DNA from: Mycobacterium dioxanotrophicus
Lineage (GTDB): Bacteria; Actinomycetota; Actinomycetes; Mycobacteriales; Mycobacteriaceae
Length of the DNA: 64,000 bases
Reading direction: 5' to 3'
Assembly (NCBI RefSeq): GCF_002157835.1
Contig: NZ_CP020809.1
Coordinates: forward strand, 1,984,001 to 2,048,000
A program made the translations under genes and the position numbers. Under the pieces are notes generated by a model. It made no database searches. It was not told where the DNA came from and saw nothing but the letters and a program-made list of their open reading frames with translations. Within the stretch, counting starts at the first letter, position 1; the number at the start of each line of letters is the position of its first letter. Positions 44,115-53,064 of the stretch are shown here, piece by piece.

Positions 44115-44414
44115 TTAGCAGGTTCGTCGTTGCAGGGGAACGATTGTGCCGTCGCCGGGGGTGCTGGGGCGGGCAGCTTCTGGAGTGGTCAGCAAAGCGA
44201 CGATGGTGATGGGTTCGCCGCAATGCGGGCAGGAACGGGTGGCGGCCGGCTGTGGGGCGGGTGGCCGGGCCTCGGTGACGGTGGCGGCGGTGTCGCTGTG
44301 TTTGCGTTGCTCCCAGGCGTGTTTGCGGCAGCGGTCTGAGCAGTAGATCTTGGTCGGTGTGGTGGCGGTGAATTCGGTCCAGCAGGCTTGGCAGGAACGG
44401 GTCTCAGCTGACAT
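44115..44414 (-). CDS. zinc-ribbon passenger protein of the IS21 element
   Basis: A 99-residue protein with two probable zinc knuckles: CQACWTEFTATTPTKIYCSDRC near the N-terminus and CPHCGEPI in the middle. The start ATG overlaps the last codons of istB (GTCAGCTGA region), so it is coupled to it. Such small Cys-rich proteins accompany istAB in several actinobacterial IS21 elements; role unknown. It has no obvious frameshift. Confidence 0.65.
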   Translation of the reverse strand: MSAETRSCQACWTEFTATTPTKIYCSDRCRKHAWEQRKHSDTAATVTEARPPAPQPAATRSCPHCGEPITIVALLTTPEAARPSTPGDGTIVPLQRRTC

Positions 44415-45190
44415 GGGCGGCGACCGCCTTACGCATCGTTTCGGCGGTGGCTTGGTGGTTGCGCAGCCGGTAGCTGGGTCCGTCGATACCGACCACGGTG
44501 GCGCGGTGCAGTAGCCTGTCCAACATGGCGGCTGCGACGGTGGCGTCTCCGAAAGCGGTTGCCCAGTCAGCGATCCAACATTGGTTGTCAGAATCGTACT
44601 CGACTTCAGATACCGTTGGTTGATCACCTGGAACAACGCGGATGCCCATCGCCGGGCAGCGGAAGGTAGCCAAGTTCGTCAATCACCAACAGTTTCGGTC
44701 CGGCGAAGAACCGCATGCAGGTGTGCCAGCGGCCTTCCAGGGCGGCTTTGTGGCAGCGGGCCGCCAGGTCGGCGGCGGTGGTGAAATACACCCGGTGGCC
44801 GGCCTCGACCGCGCCGCGGGCCAACGCGACGGCCAGCATGGTCTTGCCGACCCCGGGTGGGCCGACGAACAGCACGTTGGCCGCGTCGTCGAGGAAGCGC
44901 AGACTGGCCAGGTCGTTGATCAGTTTGGCGTCGACCCCGGGCTGGGCGGCGAAATCGAAATCGGCCATGGTCCAGGGTTCGGGCAGACAGGCGAACCGCA
45001 ACCGTGAGGTCAGCCGGCGGGCTTCGGTGGCGTTGACCTCGATCTCCAACAGCCGCTCCAAAGCGGCGGTCAGGGACAGGTTTTCGGCGCGGGCGGCATC
45101 GAGGATGCGGGGTAGCGCTTCGGCTGCGTCGCCGAGTTTCAGATAGGACAGATGTGCCCGGAGTTGTTGGTATCGGCGGGCTTCGCTCAT
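44404..45190 (-). pseudogene. istB, IS21 transposition helper ATPase, frameshifted
   Basis: IstB-type AAA+ helper: SYLKLGDAAEALPRIL, then FVGPPGVGKTMLAVALARGA (Walker A), LLVIDELGYLPLPGDG (Walker B). Two one-base deletions break the frame: one G is missing near 44650 (GDGASALFQVINQRYLKSS would follow) and one near 44604 (TTNVGIADWATAFGDATVA would follow). The end SYRLRNHQATAETMRKAVAA is intact. Repaired, it would be a normal IstB of about 260 residues. Confidence 0.8.
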
Positions 45191-45215
45191 CTGTGGGACG
45201 GTTTTGCTCAAGGGG

Positions 45216-46575
45216 TTACTCCTGGTTCTGTTCGGTTGGATGGTGTTGGGGAACAACGGATAGCCGTGCTGCGGTCGCCGCATAGACGGCCAGATCGATC
45301 ACTACCTTCTGGGCGGGATCGTTCGCCGGGCACCACGCAGCCGCGCGGCCTCGGCAACGGCGGCCACCGAGGGCGGTCGCCGGGTCTTATGAGTGCAAGG
45401 CCTGGCCGTCGAGAACCCCGATAGCACTGCCTGTTCGAGCGCGACGACGTGACCGGCATCGCGCACCACCGCGCCGCTGCCGTCGACCGCGCGGCGGTGC
45501 GCGGCAACAACGGCTCCGATGCCGTGGTCAATTGCACGGTGTCAGAGCCCAGGCGGTGGGTGACGGTCACCGTGGCCCGGCCAGCCCCGGCGGCACCGAG
45601 TACTGATTGCCCCGCCAGGACACCAACGCTTGTGGAGTGACGATGCGGTGTTCGGTCAACTCGGCCGGATACGAACCCGTCGGCAGTGACCGTAGTGGTT
45701 CGGCATCGGCCAGGGCGCCGACGGTGGTGGCCTGCCCGTCGCGGCGCCGGCGGCGCCCGTCGAGCTTCACGCACAGCCGGTCCAGCGACGCCTGGGCTTG
45801 CTCGATCGTGGTGTCGTCGGTGACGGTGCGCCACCAGCGTTGGGCGGCAGCGTGATTGGACTTCTCCACCACACCCTTGCGGTTGCCCCGTCGTGGCGGG
45901 CACACATCGACGGCGACAGCGTAGTGTTTGGCCACCCCGGCGAACGCCGCGGTGATCCGGCCCGATTCGGGATGACATACCGTGGCCATCCGGTCGAACC
46001 GCCACCGCTGGGTGACCCCACCCAACCGGATGCTGACCGCCTCGATCGCTTCCACGACGTGCGCGAAGTCCTCGGCCGGGGCCAGCGCCCGCGCCAGCGG
46101 CTCGAATGGGCCAACGCCCCGACCAGCAGGTGGGCATGCCGGTCAGCCGCCCACGATGCTGGTGGATCGGGCAGCTCGACCCAGTCCCACTGAGTCTCGA
46201 CCCGGGCGGATGATCGATGACCGCGACGTCGCGGCCCTTGACCGACTGACACGGCTCGCAATGCGGTCGCAGCCCCAGGTTTCGGATTGCCAGGGTCAGC
46301 GACGGATACGAGCCGGTAAAACCTAGCTCGACGAGTTCGTCGAACAGGGTTGAGGCCCACAGGTGCGGATCGTCAGCCAGGCGGATCCGGCAGTACTCGA
46401 CGAACGGATCGATCACCAGCGGTTCAGAGCGTTGGCGTTGCCCGGGTACTCGTTCCCCAGCCAGATAGGCCCGAACGGTTCGGCGATTGATCCCGAGATG
46501 GCGAGCGATCGCCGATATCGACCAACCCTGCTCCCGAAGCGCATGCGCTTCCACATCACCCTCCAGCGACAGCAA
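45216..46575 (-). pseudogene. istA, IS21 transposase, multiply frameshifted
   Basis: IstA begins normally with EGDVEAHALREQGWSISAIA and RHLGINRRTVRAYLAGERVP (helix-turn-helix). It then breaks at four places, each consistent with loss of one G: after VIDHPPG (near 46201), in RWRG-ALAPAEDFAHVV (near 46088), after PPGLAG (near 45574) and after QLTTAS (near 45515). The rve-type core continues in other frames (VEAIEAVSIRLGGVTQRWRF, VVEKSNHAAAQRWWRTVTDD). As given, no functional transposase is made. Confidence 0.78.
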
Positions 46576-46722
46576 ACGACGGCCCTCCCATTCATCAGCG
46601 GAAACACAACTCCGCTGACGATGAGCAGAACCCCGACAAGCAGTCCGACGACACGCCGAACCACCGCTGCCAACTGGGCACTTTCAATTAGCGAGACTGA
46701 GCACTTTCACTTAGCGCCATCA

Positions 46723-47060
46723 TTGGCGGATCACCTGCTTTGCCACCAACACCGTCGGCTGGTCGATCCCCGATTTGGAGGTCCGCCACCGCCAGCGGGC
46801 CCGCGCCGAGGACCGCATCCGCAACCTCAAAGACACCGGCCTGCGCAACGTGGCCGTTTCACGGGTTCGCCCACAACCAGATCTGGCTGGAGATCACCCT
46901 GCTCGCGGCCGACCTGCTGGTCTGGACCCAAACCCTGGCCTTCACCGGGCACCCGGTACGACGCTGGGAACCCAAACGCCTGCGACTGAGACTGCTCAGC
47001 GTCGCCGGGCGCATCATCAGATCCGGACGCCGCCGCCGGTTACGGCTACTCCGCGACTGG
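46723..47060 (+). pseudogene. IS1380-family transposase remnant, right piece
   Basis: Continues the gene interrupted at 42566 and 44046: RITCFATNTVGWSIPDLEVR, HRQRARAEDRIRNLKDTGLR. A one-base insertion near 46850 shifts the frame, after which PFHGFAHNQIWLEITLLAAD and LLVWTQTLAFTGHPVRRWEP follow. The 3' end is cut off around 47060, where phage capsid sequence begins. The transposase is dead by truncation, two insertions and a frameshift. Confidence 0.78.
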
Positions 47061-47718
47061 CCCCGAAGGTGCAGAAATCACCCCGTCCGATAGCGACGTC
47101 GAAGAACTGACTGTCGTCCCGAAAAAGCTTGCAGGCTTGACGGTTCTGTCCAATGAACTGGTCGACGACAGCGACCCCTCGGCATTGCAGGTGGTCGGCG
47201 ACGGTCTGGTTCGTGATTTGCGCACCCGGCTCGACGCCGCGTTCTTCGGCTCGAGCGTTGTCAACGGGCCCGACGGGCTCGAAGCACTGGCCGGGGTCAC
47301 CACCGTCGGCGGCGGCATCATCACCAACCTCGATGCGTTCGCCGAAGCCATCTCCAAGTCTGAAATCGTCGGGCAAGCCATCGGAGGCTGGGTGGCGCAC
47401 CCCGACACTGTGCTCACCCTGATGCAGCACAAGGACCAAACCGACAGTGCTAGGCCACTTCTGGGTACCGACGCCACCAGCCCCACCAAAAAGTCGGTAC
47501 TGGGTGTTCCGCTGTACTCCGCCCCCGGCTGCGCACCCAACCACATTTGGGGTCTGCCCCGCGCCACCTCCTTCGTGGTGCTGCGGTTGCCCGCCAGCGT
47601 CGAGGTGGACCGCTCCGCCAAGGTCATCAGCGACCAGACCTGTGTGCGCGCCGTGCTGCGCGTCGGATTCGGCTGGCCTCACCCCGCCAGCATCGTCCGC
47701 ATCGGACTCGGCGCATAA
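47061..47718 (+). pseudogene. HK97-type phage major capsid protein, 3' part
   Basis: About 215 residues of a phage major capsid protein: TGPEGAEITPSDSDVEEL, VVPKKLAGLTVLSNELVDDS, LVRDLRTRLDAAFFGSSVVN and GLPRATSFVVLRLPASVEVD, to the stop at 47716-47718. The N-terminal delta domain is missing, replaced by IS1380 sequence, and no start with a ribosome-binding site is seen (TTG 47137 is the first possible). A relic of a prophage that once occupied this place. Confidence 0.75.
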
Positions 47719-47823
47719 CACGAAAGAGCGAGCGGCGCACCGGCACACTCTCGCCGGGACGGGGCGCCGGCCACACAGGGACAGGCTGCGCCCCGCGCCG
47801 CCCCAACCGCAAGGACCAACCTG

Positions 47824-48270
47824 ATGGCACGCGCGCCAAGACTGTTTGGCACAGCAGGCTGCGCAACCCTGGTACGCGGCAGCACCTACTGCCCCGACCA
47901 TCAACGCCAACGAGGCTGGCGGCGCGGCGGCACCACCCGCACCAACACCACCGAAGACCGGGCACGACGAGACCGCGTGCTCCAACGAGCCGGCCACCAG
48001 TGCCGCATCCGTTACCCCGACGTGTGCATCGGCACCGCCAGCTGCTGCGACCACATCGTGGCGCTCACCGAGCACGGTGACGACAGCGACGAGAACTGCC
48101 AGGCCGCGTGCGCGCCCTGCCACCGCCGCAAAACCTCACTCGAGGGGCACCGCGCACGCTGGGGTGACAGCAGCGCCCCAGTGCCACCGTCCGCGCCGAA
48201 ACCGGCTCACCGCGACCACGCATCGCGGTCAGCGCCGTCGAGCACCCCGCGCACGCTGTGGGTGCGATAG
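47824..48270 (+). CDS. HNH endonuclease, phage-type
   Basis: A 148-residue HNH nuclease. The core is VLQRAGHQCRIRYPDVCIG, CDHIVALTEHGDDSDENCQA and ACAPCHRRKTS, with the DH, N and H residues and paired CxxC zinc ligands. N-terminal CATLVRGSTYCPDHQRQRGW is a small zinc finger typical of terminase-linked phage HNH proteins. It follows the capsid relic by 105 bp on the same strand, so both come from one prophage. It looks intact. Confidence 0.8.
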   Translation: MARAPRLFGTAGCATLVRGSTYCPDHQRQRGWRRGGTTRTNTTEDRARRDRVLQRAGHQCRIRYPDVCIGTASCCDHIVALTEHGDDSDENCQAACAPCHRRKTSLEGHRARWGDSSAPVPPSAPKPAHRDHASRSAPSSTPRTLWVR

Positions 48271-48321
48271 CGCACCATGCGGAAGATTTGATCGAACGGC
48301 GTGCGGATGTCGCCCGCGCGA

Positions 48322-48930
48322 TCAGTGGCTGCCAACGCGTGGAGTGAGACCCCAATGCTTACCTTCGTGCACACCGCGACTCTCCGACCACAGAACATGG
48401 GTACCCTGCCCAAGCAGAGTCCATCCGTCGCGCTCCAGTTTGGCCAACTCACCAACACCCAACTGCCACAACAGCCGCGACATATAGAACGCCGGATCGC
48501 TCAGGCCCGAAGTTCTCAGTCCGTCCTCGAACGGCGCGGTCGCTGACGGGCAGGCGAAAACCCGCAGCCGCTGCTCACCGGACGCGCTATGCCACAACGA
48601 GTTTGCGTAGTCGACCGACTGTGCTGCCCAGGCTGTGAAGTCCTTGGTATCTCCCCAGCCTTGCCCGGTGTGGAACAGTGTTGGCGGCTTGAACTCGACG
48701 GCGAACACCGGACTCTCGTCTTTCCAGGCCTGCGGCTCACGCGGCCGCATGACGGCGTCAACCTTCAGCGGCTTGCCCGTCCAGTGCTCGAGCACGACCT
48801 CCCGTTCTATGTGGAAATAGGGTTCGAGTTCCACCAGCGTCGCGTCCACGAATGCCTTCTCACTCGGGTACGGAGGCAGTTGCGTGTAGACCTTCCGGCT
48901 CAAACTCACGCAAACCATCATCCGCCCCAT
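48322..48930 (-). CDS. PD-(D/E)XK nuclease-like protein
   Basis: A 202-residue protein. The pattern LKVDAVMRPREPQAWKDESP then VFAVEFKPPTLFH (D-x-EFK) fits the PD-(D/E)XK nuclease core, seen in restriction-type and phage nucleases; the rest (TAWAAQSVDYANSLWHSASG, FYMSRLLWQLGVGELAKLER) is not recognised. The start is uncertain among ATG 48978, 48930 and 48918. It is divergent from the PIN-GNAT-PUA gene by about 250 bp. A nuclease role is inferred from one motif. Confidence 0.6.
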   Translation of the reverse strand: MGRMMVCVSLSRKVYTQLPPYPSEKAFVDATLVELEPYFHIEREVVLEHWTGKPLKVDAVMRPREPQAWKDESPVFAVEFKPPTLFHTGQGWGDTKDFTAWAAQSVDYANSLWHSASGEQRLRVFACPSATAPFEDGLRTSGLSDPAFYMSRLLWQLGVGELAKLERDGWTLLGQGTHVLWSESRGVHEGKHWGLTPRVGSH

Positions 48931-49182
48931 GTCCTTCCGGGCGGTGCATATAGAGGCAATTGCCATCCGCATCCCCTGGGGAACCCGTCGTGGCCGGCGA
49001 CCTCCACGGCACGCACTGCTGATTGTGCTTGCCACGAGTACTTGAGTTTTGGAATAGCAATTGTCTCGACGCGGGCAAACGCCTGCCAGATTGCGGGGCG
49101 TGTCAGCGCACGAAGGAATCGCCGGGAGGCGATAATCCGGAACGTGGCGGATGGCGGCAGTGCAGGTGGCGCACCATCACCC

Positions 49183-50673
49183 ATGCGCTTTCTGCTGGAT
49201 ACGAACGCTTTTATCGCGTTAGAGCCGTTCGCTGGCCAAATGGAAGCGGGCATGGGTCCTGCCGCCACTTTCATGCGCTTGGCGATGAAGCAGGGCCACC
49301 GAGTTTTCGTGCATCCTGCTAGTCGACACGAACTGGCAGAGGGCAAGGATCCCGTCCGCGTCCAACAGCGGATGGCGGAACTGAACAAGTTCGACATGCT
49401 GGTCGAATCACCGATCAGCTCGCAGATCGACACTGAGCTCGGGCCTGTTGTGCCTGACAGTAATGATCATCGTGACCGCCGGATCCTCGCTGCGCTGTAC
49501 TCGAACGCCGTCAACTTTCTAGTAAGTGATGATGGCCGTCTTCGGCGTAGGGCCAAGCGTATTGGTGTTGGCGAGCGGGTCTTGACGCTGGCTGATGCTG
49601 TCGCGATGCTCGAAGGCCTCGAGCCGACCGTCGCCCCTCCTCCGCCCCGTGTCAAGGAGGTGCCGTCCTACGCGCTGGATCTCGACCAAGAAATTTTCGA
49701 GAGCATCCGTGGCGATTATCCAGAGTTCGACGATTGGATTGCCAAAGTGCAGGCGGATTCGGCGAACCGCGAGTGCTACGTCGTCGAAGAGGACGACGGG
49801 ACCTATGCGGCGATAGCAATTCTGAAGATCAACGAGGAGGACTGTAGCTACGGCTTGGCCTTGCCGGTCACCAAGATCTCTACTTTTAAAGTGGCACCGT
49901 CATATTCGGGCAACCACTACGGGGAGCTTCTCCTCAAGGCTGTCCTGCAGTCCCACCACGACCACGACGTAGTGAGCGCCTATGTTGAGGTCTGGGACTA
50001 CCACCAACGCTTGATTGACTTCCTCGGCTTGTTTGGGTATTTCGAAGGTGGCCAGTCGGCGAGGGGCGAAGTTGTATTGGCCAAGGTCTTCCAGCCGCGA
50101 GAGGCGTCGCTGAGCCCTCTCGATTTCCACGTTCGTTATGGGCCGCCAGCGGTTGCAAGCGGCGCGTCAGTGTTTGTCATACCGATTCAGGATAATTGGC
50201 ACAACCAGCTGTTCCCCGAGCGCGCTTCATTCGGAGCTGGTGGTCAGCTTGCGCTACCCGGAATTACCGGACAGACCACCCGCCCCTGGGGAAACGCTCT
50301 ACGAAAGGCATACCTATGTAACGCGTCAACCAAGCAGATACAGCAGGGTGACGTAATTCTCTTCTACCGTTCCGGGTTCCAGACGGTCGAGGTGATTGGC
50401 GTTGTGGAGGACACGCACCGCACGTCTTCACCCGAGGAAGCGTTGAATCTGGTCGGTGGACGGACGGTCTACAGCGCGACTGACATCGAGGCGCTTGCCC
50501 GGCACCCATCGCAAGTACTCGTTATCTTGTTCCGCCAGGATCGGGTTATCGACCCACCGTGGACACTGGCCGAACTAGTGTCCAACCGCGTGCTCAGGGC
50601 ACCACCACAAACCGTTCAAAAGGTGAAGGAGGATGGCACCCAATGGGTTCACCACCAACTGGCAGACAGGTAG
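49183..50673 (+). CDS. PIN-GNAT-PUA (EVE/ASCH-like) three-domain fusion
   Basis: A 496-residue protein. Residues 1-140 form a PIN RNase-type domain: MRFLLDTNAF (D6), HELAEG (E50), DSNDHRDRRILAAL (D95, D98) and FLVSDDGRLRRRAK (D116/117). Residues about 195-300 resemble a GNAT acetyltransferase (CYVVEEDDGTYAAIAILKI, TFKVAPSYSGNHYGELLLKA). Residues about 328-490 are a PUA-superfamily domain (FVIPIQDNWHN, QQGDVILFYRSGFQTVEVIG) that may read modified bases or RNA. ATG 49183 fits the PIN start. The adjacent ASCH gene overlaps its end. A toxin or RNA-processing defence role is likely but unproven. Confidence 0.78.
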   Translation: MRFLLDTNAFIALEPFAGQMEAGMGPAATFMRLAMKQGHRVFVHPASRHELAEGKDPVRVQQRMAELNKFDMLVESPISSQIDTELGPVVPDSNDHRDRRILAALYSNAVNFLVSDDGRLRRRAKRIGVGERVLTLADAVAMLEGLEPTVAPPPPRVKEVPSYALDLDQEIFESIRGDYPEFDDWIAKVQADSANRECYVVEEDDGTYAAIAILKINEEDCSYGLALPVTKISTFKVAPSYSGNHYGELLLKAVLQSHHDHDVVSAYVEVWDYHQRLIDFLGLFGYFEGGQSARGEVVLAKVFQPREASLSPLDFHVRYGPPAVASGASVFVIPIQDNWHNQLFPERASFGAGGQLALPGITGQTTRPWGNALRKAYLCNASTKQIQQGDVILFYRSGFQTVEVIGVVEDTHRTSSPEEALNLVGGRTVYSATDIEALARHPSQVLVILFRQDRVIDPPWTLAELVSNRVLRAPPQTVQKVKEDGTQWVHHQLADR

Positions 50674-51080
50674 TCATGTCTGTCCATCCGCGGTATGCGG
50701 AGGCCATCATGGACGGCCGGAAGAAGGTCGAGTTTCGCAAGCGGCCGTTGGCCAGTGACGTGTCCGTGGTGTGGGTGTACGCCACAGCACCAGTTCAACG
50801 GATAATCGGCTGCTTCGAGGTAGATGCAACTGTCACCGCGTCACCTGGCAACCTATGGCGTCGATTCGCGAGCGTCGGTTGTATAGACCGGGCTGACTTC
50901 GACCGGTACTACGCGGGAAGCAGCGTTGGGTCGGGAATCCGAATTGGAAATGTGATCCGGCTTGAGGAGCCCGCACCTATCCGTGAGCTTCTGCCCTCCG
51001 GCGTACCTCCGCAGAGCTTTGCCTATGTCGAGCCAACTGATCCATCGGGACGGCGTGCCCTTGTCGTTGCGGGAGGTTGA
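50643..51080 (+). CDS. ASCH-domain protein
   Basis: A 145-residue PUA-superfamily ASCH protein. MSVHPRYAEAIMDGRKKVEF followed by RKRPLASDVSVVWVYATAP carries the G-x-K-x-x-E-x-R motif that defines ASCH, and GCFEVDATV is the following strand. ASCH proteins bind RNA or nucleosides. AAGGAGG at 50626-50632 favours ATG 50643, overlapping the upstream gene by 31 bp; ATG 50676 is also possible. Tight coupling with the PIN-GNAT-PUA gene suggests one functional unit. Confidence 0.78.
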   Translation: MGSPPTGRQVVMSVHPRYAEAIMDGRKKVEFRKRPLASDVSVVWVYATAPVQRIIGCFEVDATVTASPGNLWRRFASVGCIDRADFDRYYAGSSVGSGIRIGNVIRLEEPAPIRELLPSGVPPQSFAYVEPTDPSGRRALVVAGG

Positions 51081-51238
51081 CCTCATCGAAGTGCACGGTC
51101 GGACCAGTCTGGGCGTGAGCGCTACACGCGGCGCGCTTTGCTGGCTGACCATTGGGAAGGATCTGTTATCGCACGCTAATCGCACGGGCCTCGCGCCCCA
51201 CGTCCTAAAAATGGGCTATGAGCTGCAGAAAAGAGAAG

Positions 51239-51311
51239 TGCCCCCGGCAGGATTCGAACCTGCGGCCTTCTGCTCCGGAGGCAGACGCTCTATCCCCTGA
51301 GCTACGGGGGC
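51239..51311 (-). tRNA. tRNA-Arg (CCG anticodon)
   Basis: The minus strand folds as a 73-nt cloverleaf. Acceptor GCCCCCG pairs with CGGGGGC and the discriminator is A; the D-arm is GCTCAGGGGATAGAGC; the anticodon loop CTCCGGA gives CCG (reads CGG); the T-arm is CAGGTTCGAATCCTG. CCA is not encoded. Its 3' end faces the accessory island (39.6-51.2 kb), the usual geometry for integration at a tRNA 3' end. Confidence 0.95.
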
Positions 51312-51400
51312 GCGGTGCTGAGAACAGCTGCGCCATTGGGCTCCGATAGCGTAGCGCATCAGAAGCGGAACACGGATTCGGGGCGTGAGTGTCCAGACCA

Positions 51401-51414
51401 TAGGATGGACCCCC
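51401..51414 (+). promoter_or_regulatory. -10 box for a leaderless argS transcript
   Basis: TAGGAT at 51401-51406 lies 8 bp before the argS GTG (51415), so transcription would start at or next to the start codon. No Shine-Dalgarno is present before the GTG, which supports leaderless translation, common in mycobacteria. No clear -35 is seen. Confidence 0.5.
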
Positions 51415-53064
51415 GTGACCCCCGCCGACCTTGCCGAGCTGCTCAAGGCCACTGCCGCGGCAGTGTTGACCGAACATGACCTGGACACCGCCGCGCTGCC
51501 GGCCACCGTCACGGTCGAGCGCCCGCGCAACCCTGAGCACGGCGACTACGCCACCAACATCGCACTGCAGCTGGCCAAGAAGGTCGGCGTCAATCCCCGC
51601 GAGCTGGCCGGCTGGCTGGCGACCGCGCTGAGCAGCAGCGATGGCATCGCCGCGGCCGAGGTTGCCGGGCCCGGGTTCGTCAATCTGCGCATCGAGGCGT
51701 CCGCGCAGGGCGTCATCATCACCAACGTGCTCAGCGCGGGCGACGCGTACGGCAACTCCGGCGAGCTCGCCGAGAAGATCAACCTCGAATTCGTCTCGGC
51801 CAACCCGACCGGCCCGATCCACATCGGCGGTACCCGCTGGGCCGCCGTCGGTGACGCGCTGGGCCGGCTGCTGTCCACGCAGGGCGCCGACGTCACCCGC
51901 GAGTACTACTTCAACGACCACGGCGCGCAAATCGACCGGTTCGCGCGGTCGCTGGTCGCCGCGGCCAAAGGCGAGCCGACGCCGGAGGACGGCTACGCGG
52001 GCACCTACATCAACGACATCGCCGCGGCCGTGCTGGCCGAGCGGCCCGATGCGCTGAGCCTGCCCGCCGATCAGCAGCAGGAAGCCTTCCGCGAGGTGGG
52101 CGTCGACCTGATGTTCACCCACATCAAGGAATCGCTGCACGAGTTCGGCACGGACTTCGACGTCTACACGCACGAGGATTCGATGCACACCTCGGGGCGC
52201 GTCGAGCAGGCCATCGCCAAGTTGCGCGAGACCGGCAACATCTACGAAAAGGACGGCGCAACGTGGTTGCGCACCACCGAGTTCGGTGACGACAAGGACC
52301 GCGTCGTCATCAAGAGCGACGGCAACCCGGCCTACATCGCCGGCGACCTGGCCTACTACCTCGACAAGCGTCAGCGCGGTTTCGACCTGTGCATCTACAT
52401 GCTCGGCGCCGACCACCACGGCTACATCGCCCGGCTCAAGGCCGCCGCGGCGGCGCTCGGCGACGACCCGGACAGCGTCGAGGTGCTCATCGGTCAGATG
52501 GTCAACCTGGTCCGCGACGGGCAGCCCGTGCGGATGAGCAAGCGGGCGGGCACGGTCATCACGCTCGACGACCTGGTCGAGGCCATCGGCGTGGATGCCG
52601 CGCGATACTCGCTGATCCGTTCGTCGGTGGACACCCCCATCGACATCGACCTGGCGCTGTGGTCGAGCGCGTCCAACGAAAACCCGGTCTACTACGTGCA
52701 ATACGCGCACGCCCGGCTGTCCGCGCTGTCCCGAAACGCCGCCGACCTCGGCGTCACGGCCGACACCGGCCACCTGGATCTGCTCAATCACGACAAAGAG
52801 GGCACGCTGATCCGCAACCTCGGCGAGTTCCCGCGCGTGCTGAAAGCCGCTGCGGCGCTGCGGGAACCGCACCGCGTGTGCCGGTATCTGGAGGATCTGG
52901 CCGGCGATTACCACCGGTTCTACGACGCCTGCCGGGTGTTGCCGCAGGGCGACGAAGAACCGGGCGAGCTGAACTCCGCGCGGTTGGCGCTGTGCCAGGC
53001 CACCCGCCAGGTGATCGCCAACGGTCTGGCCATCCTCGGCGTGACCGCACCGGAGCGGATGTGA
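51415..53064 (+). CDS. argS: arginyl-tRNA synthetase
   Basis: A 549-residue class I synthetase that charges tRNA-Arg. The HIGH motif is [20 protein letters not shown], the KMSKS-like loop [19 protein letters not shown], and the anticodon-binding DALR domain ends [15 protein letters not shown]. The N-terminal Add-1 domain [17 protein letters not shown] matches mycobacterial ArgS, fixing the GTG start at 51415. It is the first gene of argS-lysA-hom-thrC-thrB, each overlapping or abutting the next. Confidence 0.97.
   Translation: MTPADLAELLKATAAAVLTEHDLDTAALPATVTVERPRNPEHGDYATNIALQLAKKVGVNPRELAGWLATALSSSDGIAAAEVAGPGFVNLRIEASAQGVIITNVLSAGDAYGNSGELAEKINLEFVSANPTGPIHIGGTRWAAVGDALGRLLSTQGADVTREYYFNDHGAQIDRFARSLVAAAKGEPTPEDGYAGTYINDIAAAVLAERPDALSLPADQQQEAFREVGVDLMFTHIKESLHEFGTDFDVYTHEDSMHTSGRVEQAIAKLRETGNIYEKDGATWLRTTEFGDDKDRVVIKSDGNPAYIAGDLAYYLDKRQRGFDLCIYMLGADHHGYIARLKAAAAALGDDPDSVEVLIGQMVNLVRDGQPVRMSKRAGTVITLDDLVEAIGVDAARYSLIRSSVDTPIDIDLALWSSASNENPVYYVQYAHARLSALSRNAADLGVTADTGHLDLLNHDKEGTLIRNLGEFPRVLKAAAALREPHRVCRYLEDLAGDYHRFYDACRVLPQGDEEPGELNSARLALCQATRQVIANGLAILGVTAPERM

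Larger units (their letters stand above)
44047..46722 (-). mobile_element. IS21-family insertion sequence
   Basis: A 2.68-kb element with TGATGGCGCTAAAGAAGACT at the left end and, on the other strand, TGATGGCGCTAAGTGAAAGT at the right end. Each end has a second copy of the motif about 27 bp inside, both ending TGCCCAGTTGGC, as usual for IS21 multiple terminal repeats. The 4-bp duplication TTGG flanks it (44043-44046 and 46723-46726). It carries istA, istB and a zinc-ribbon passenger gene on the minus strand. It sits 13 bp from the IS256 duplication, in the same IS1380 gene. Confidence 0.85.

Noticed and set aside
50962..51300. Small plus-strand frame running into the tRNA-Arg
   Set aside because: Overlaps the ASCH gene and ends inside the tRNA; residues near the end are the translated tRNA.
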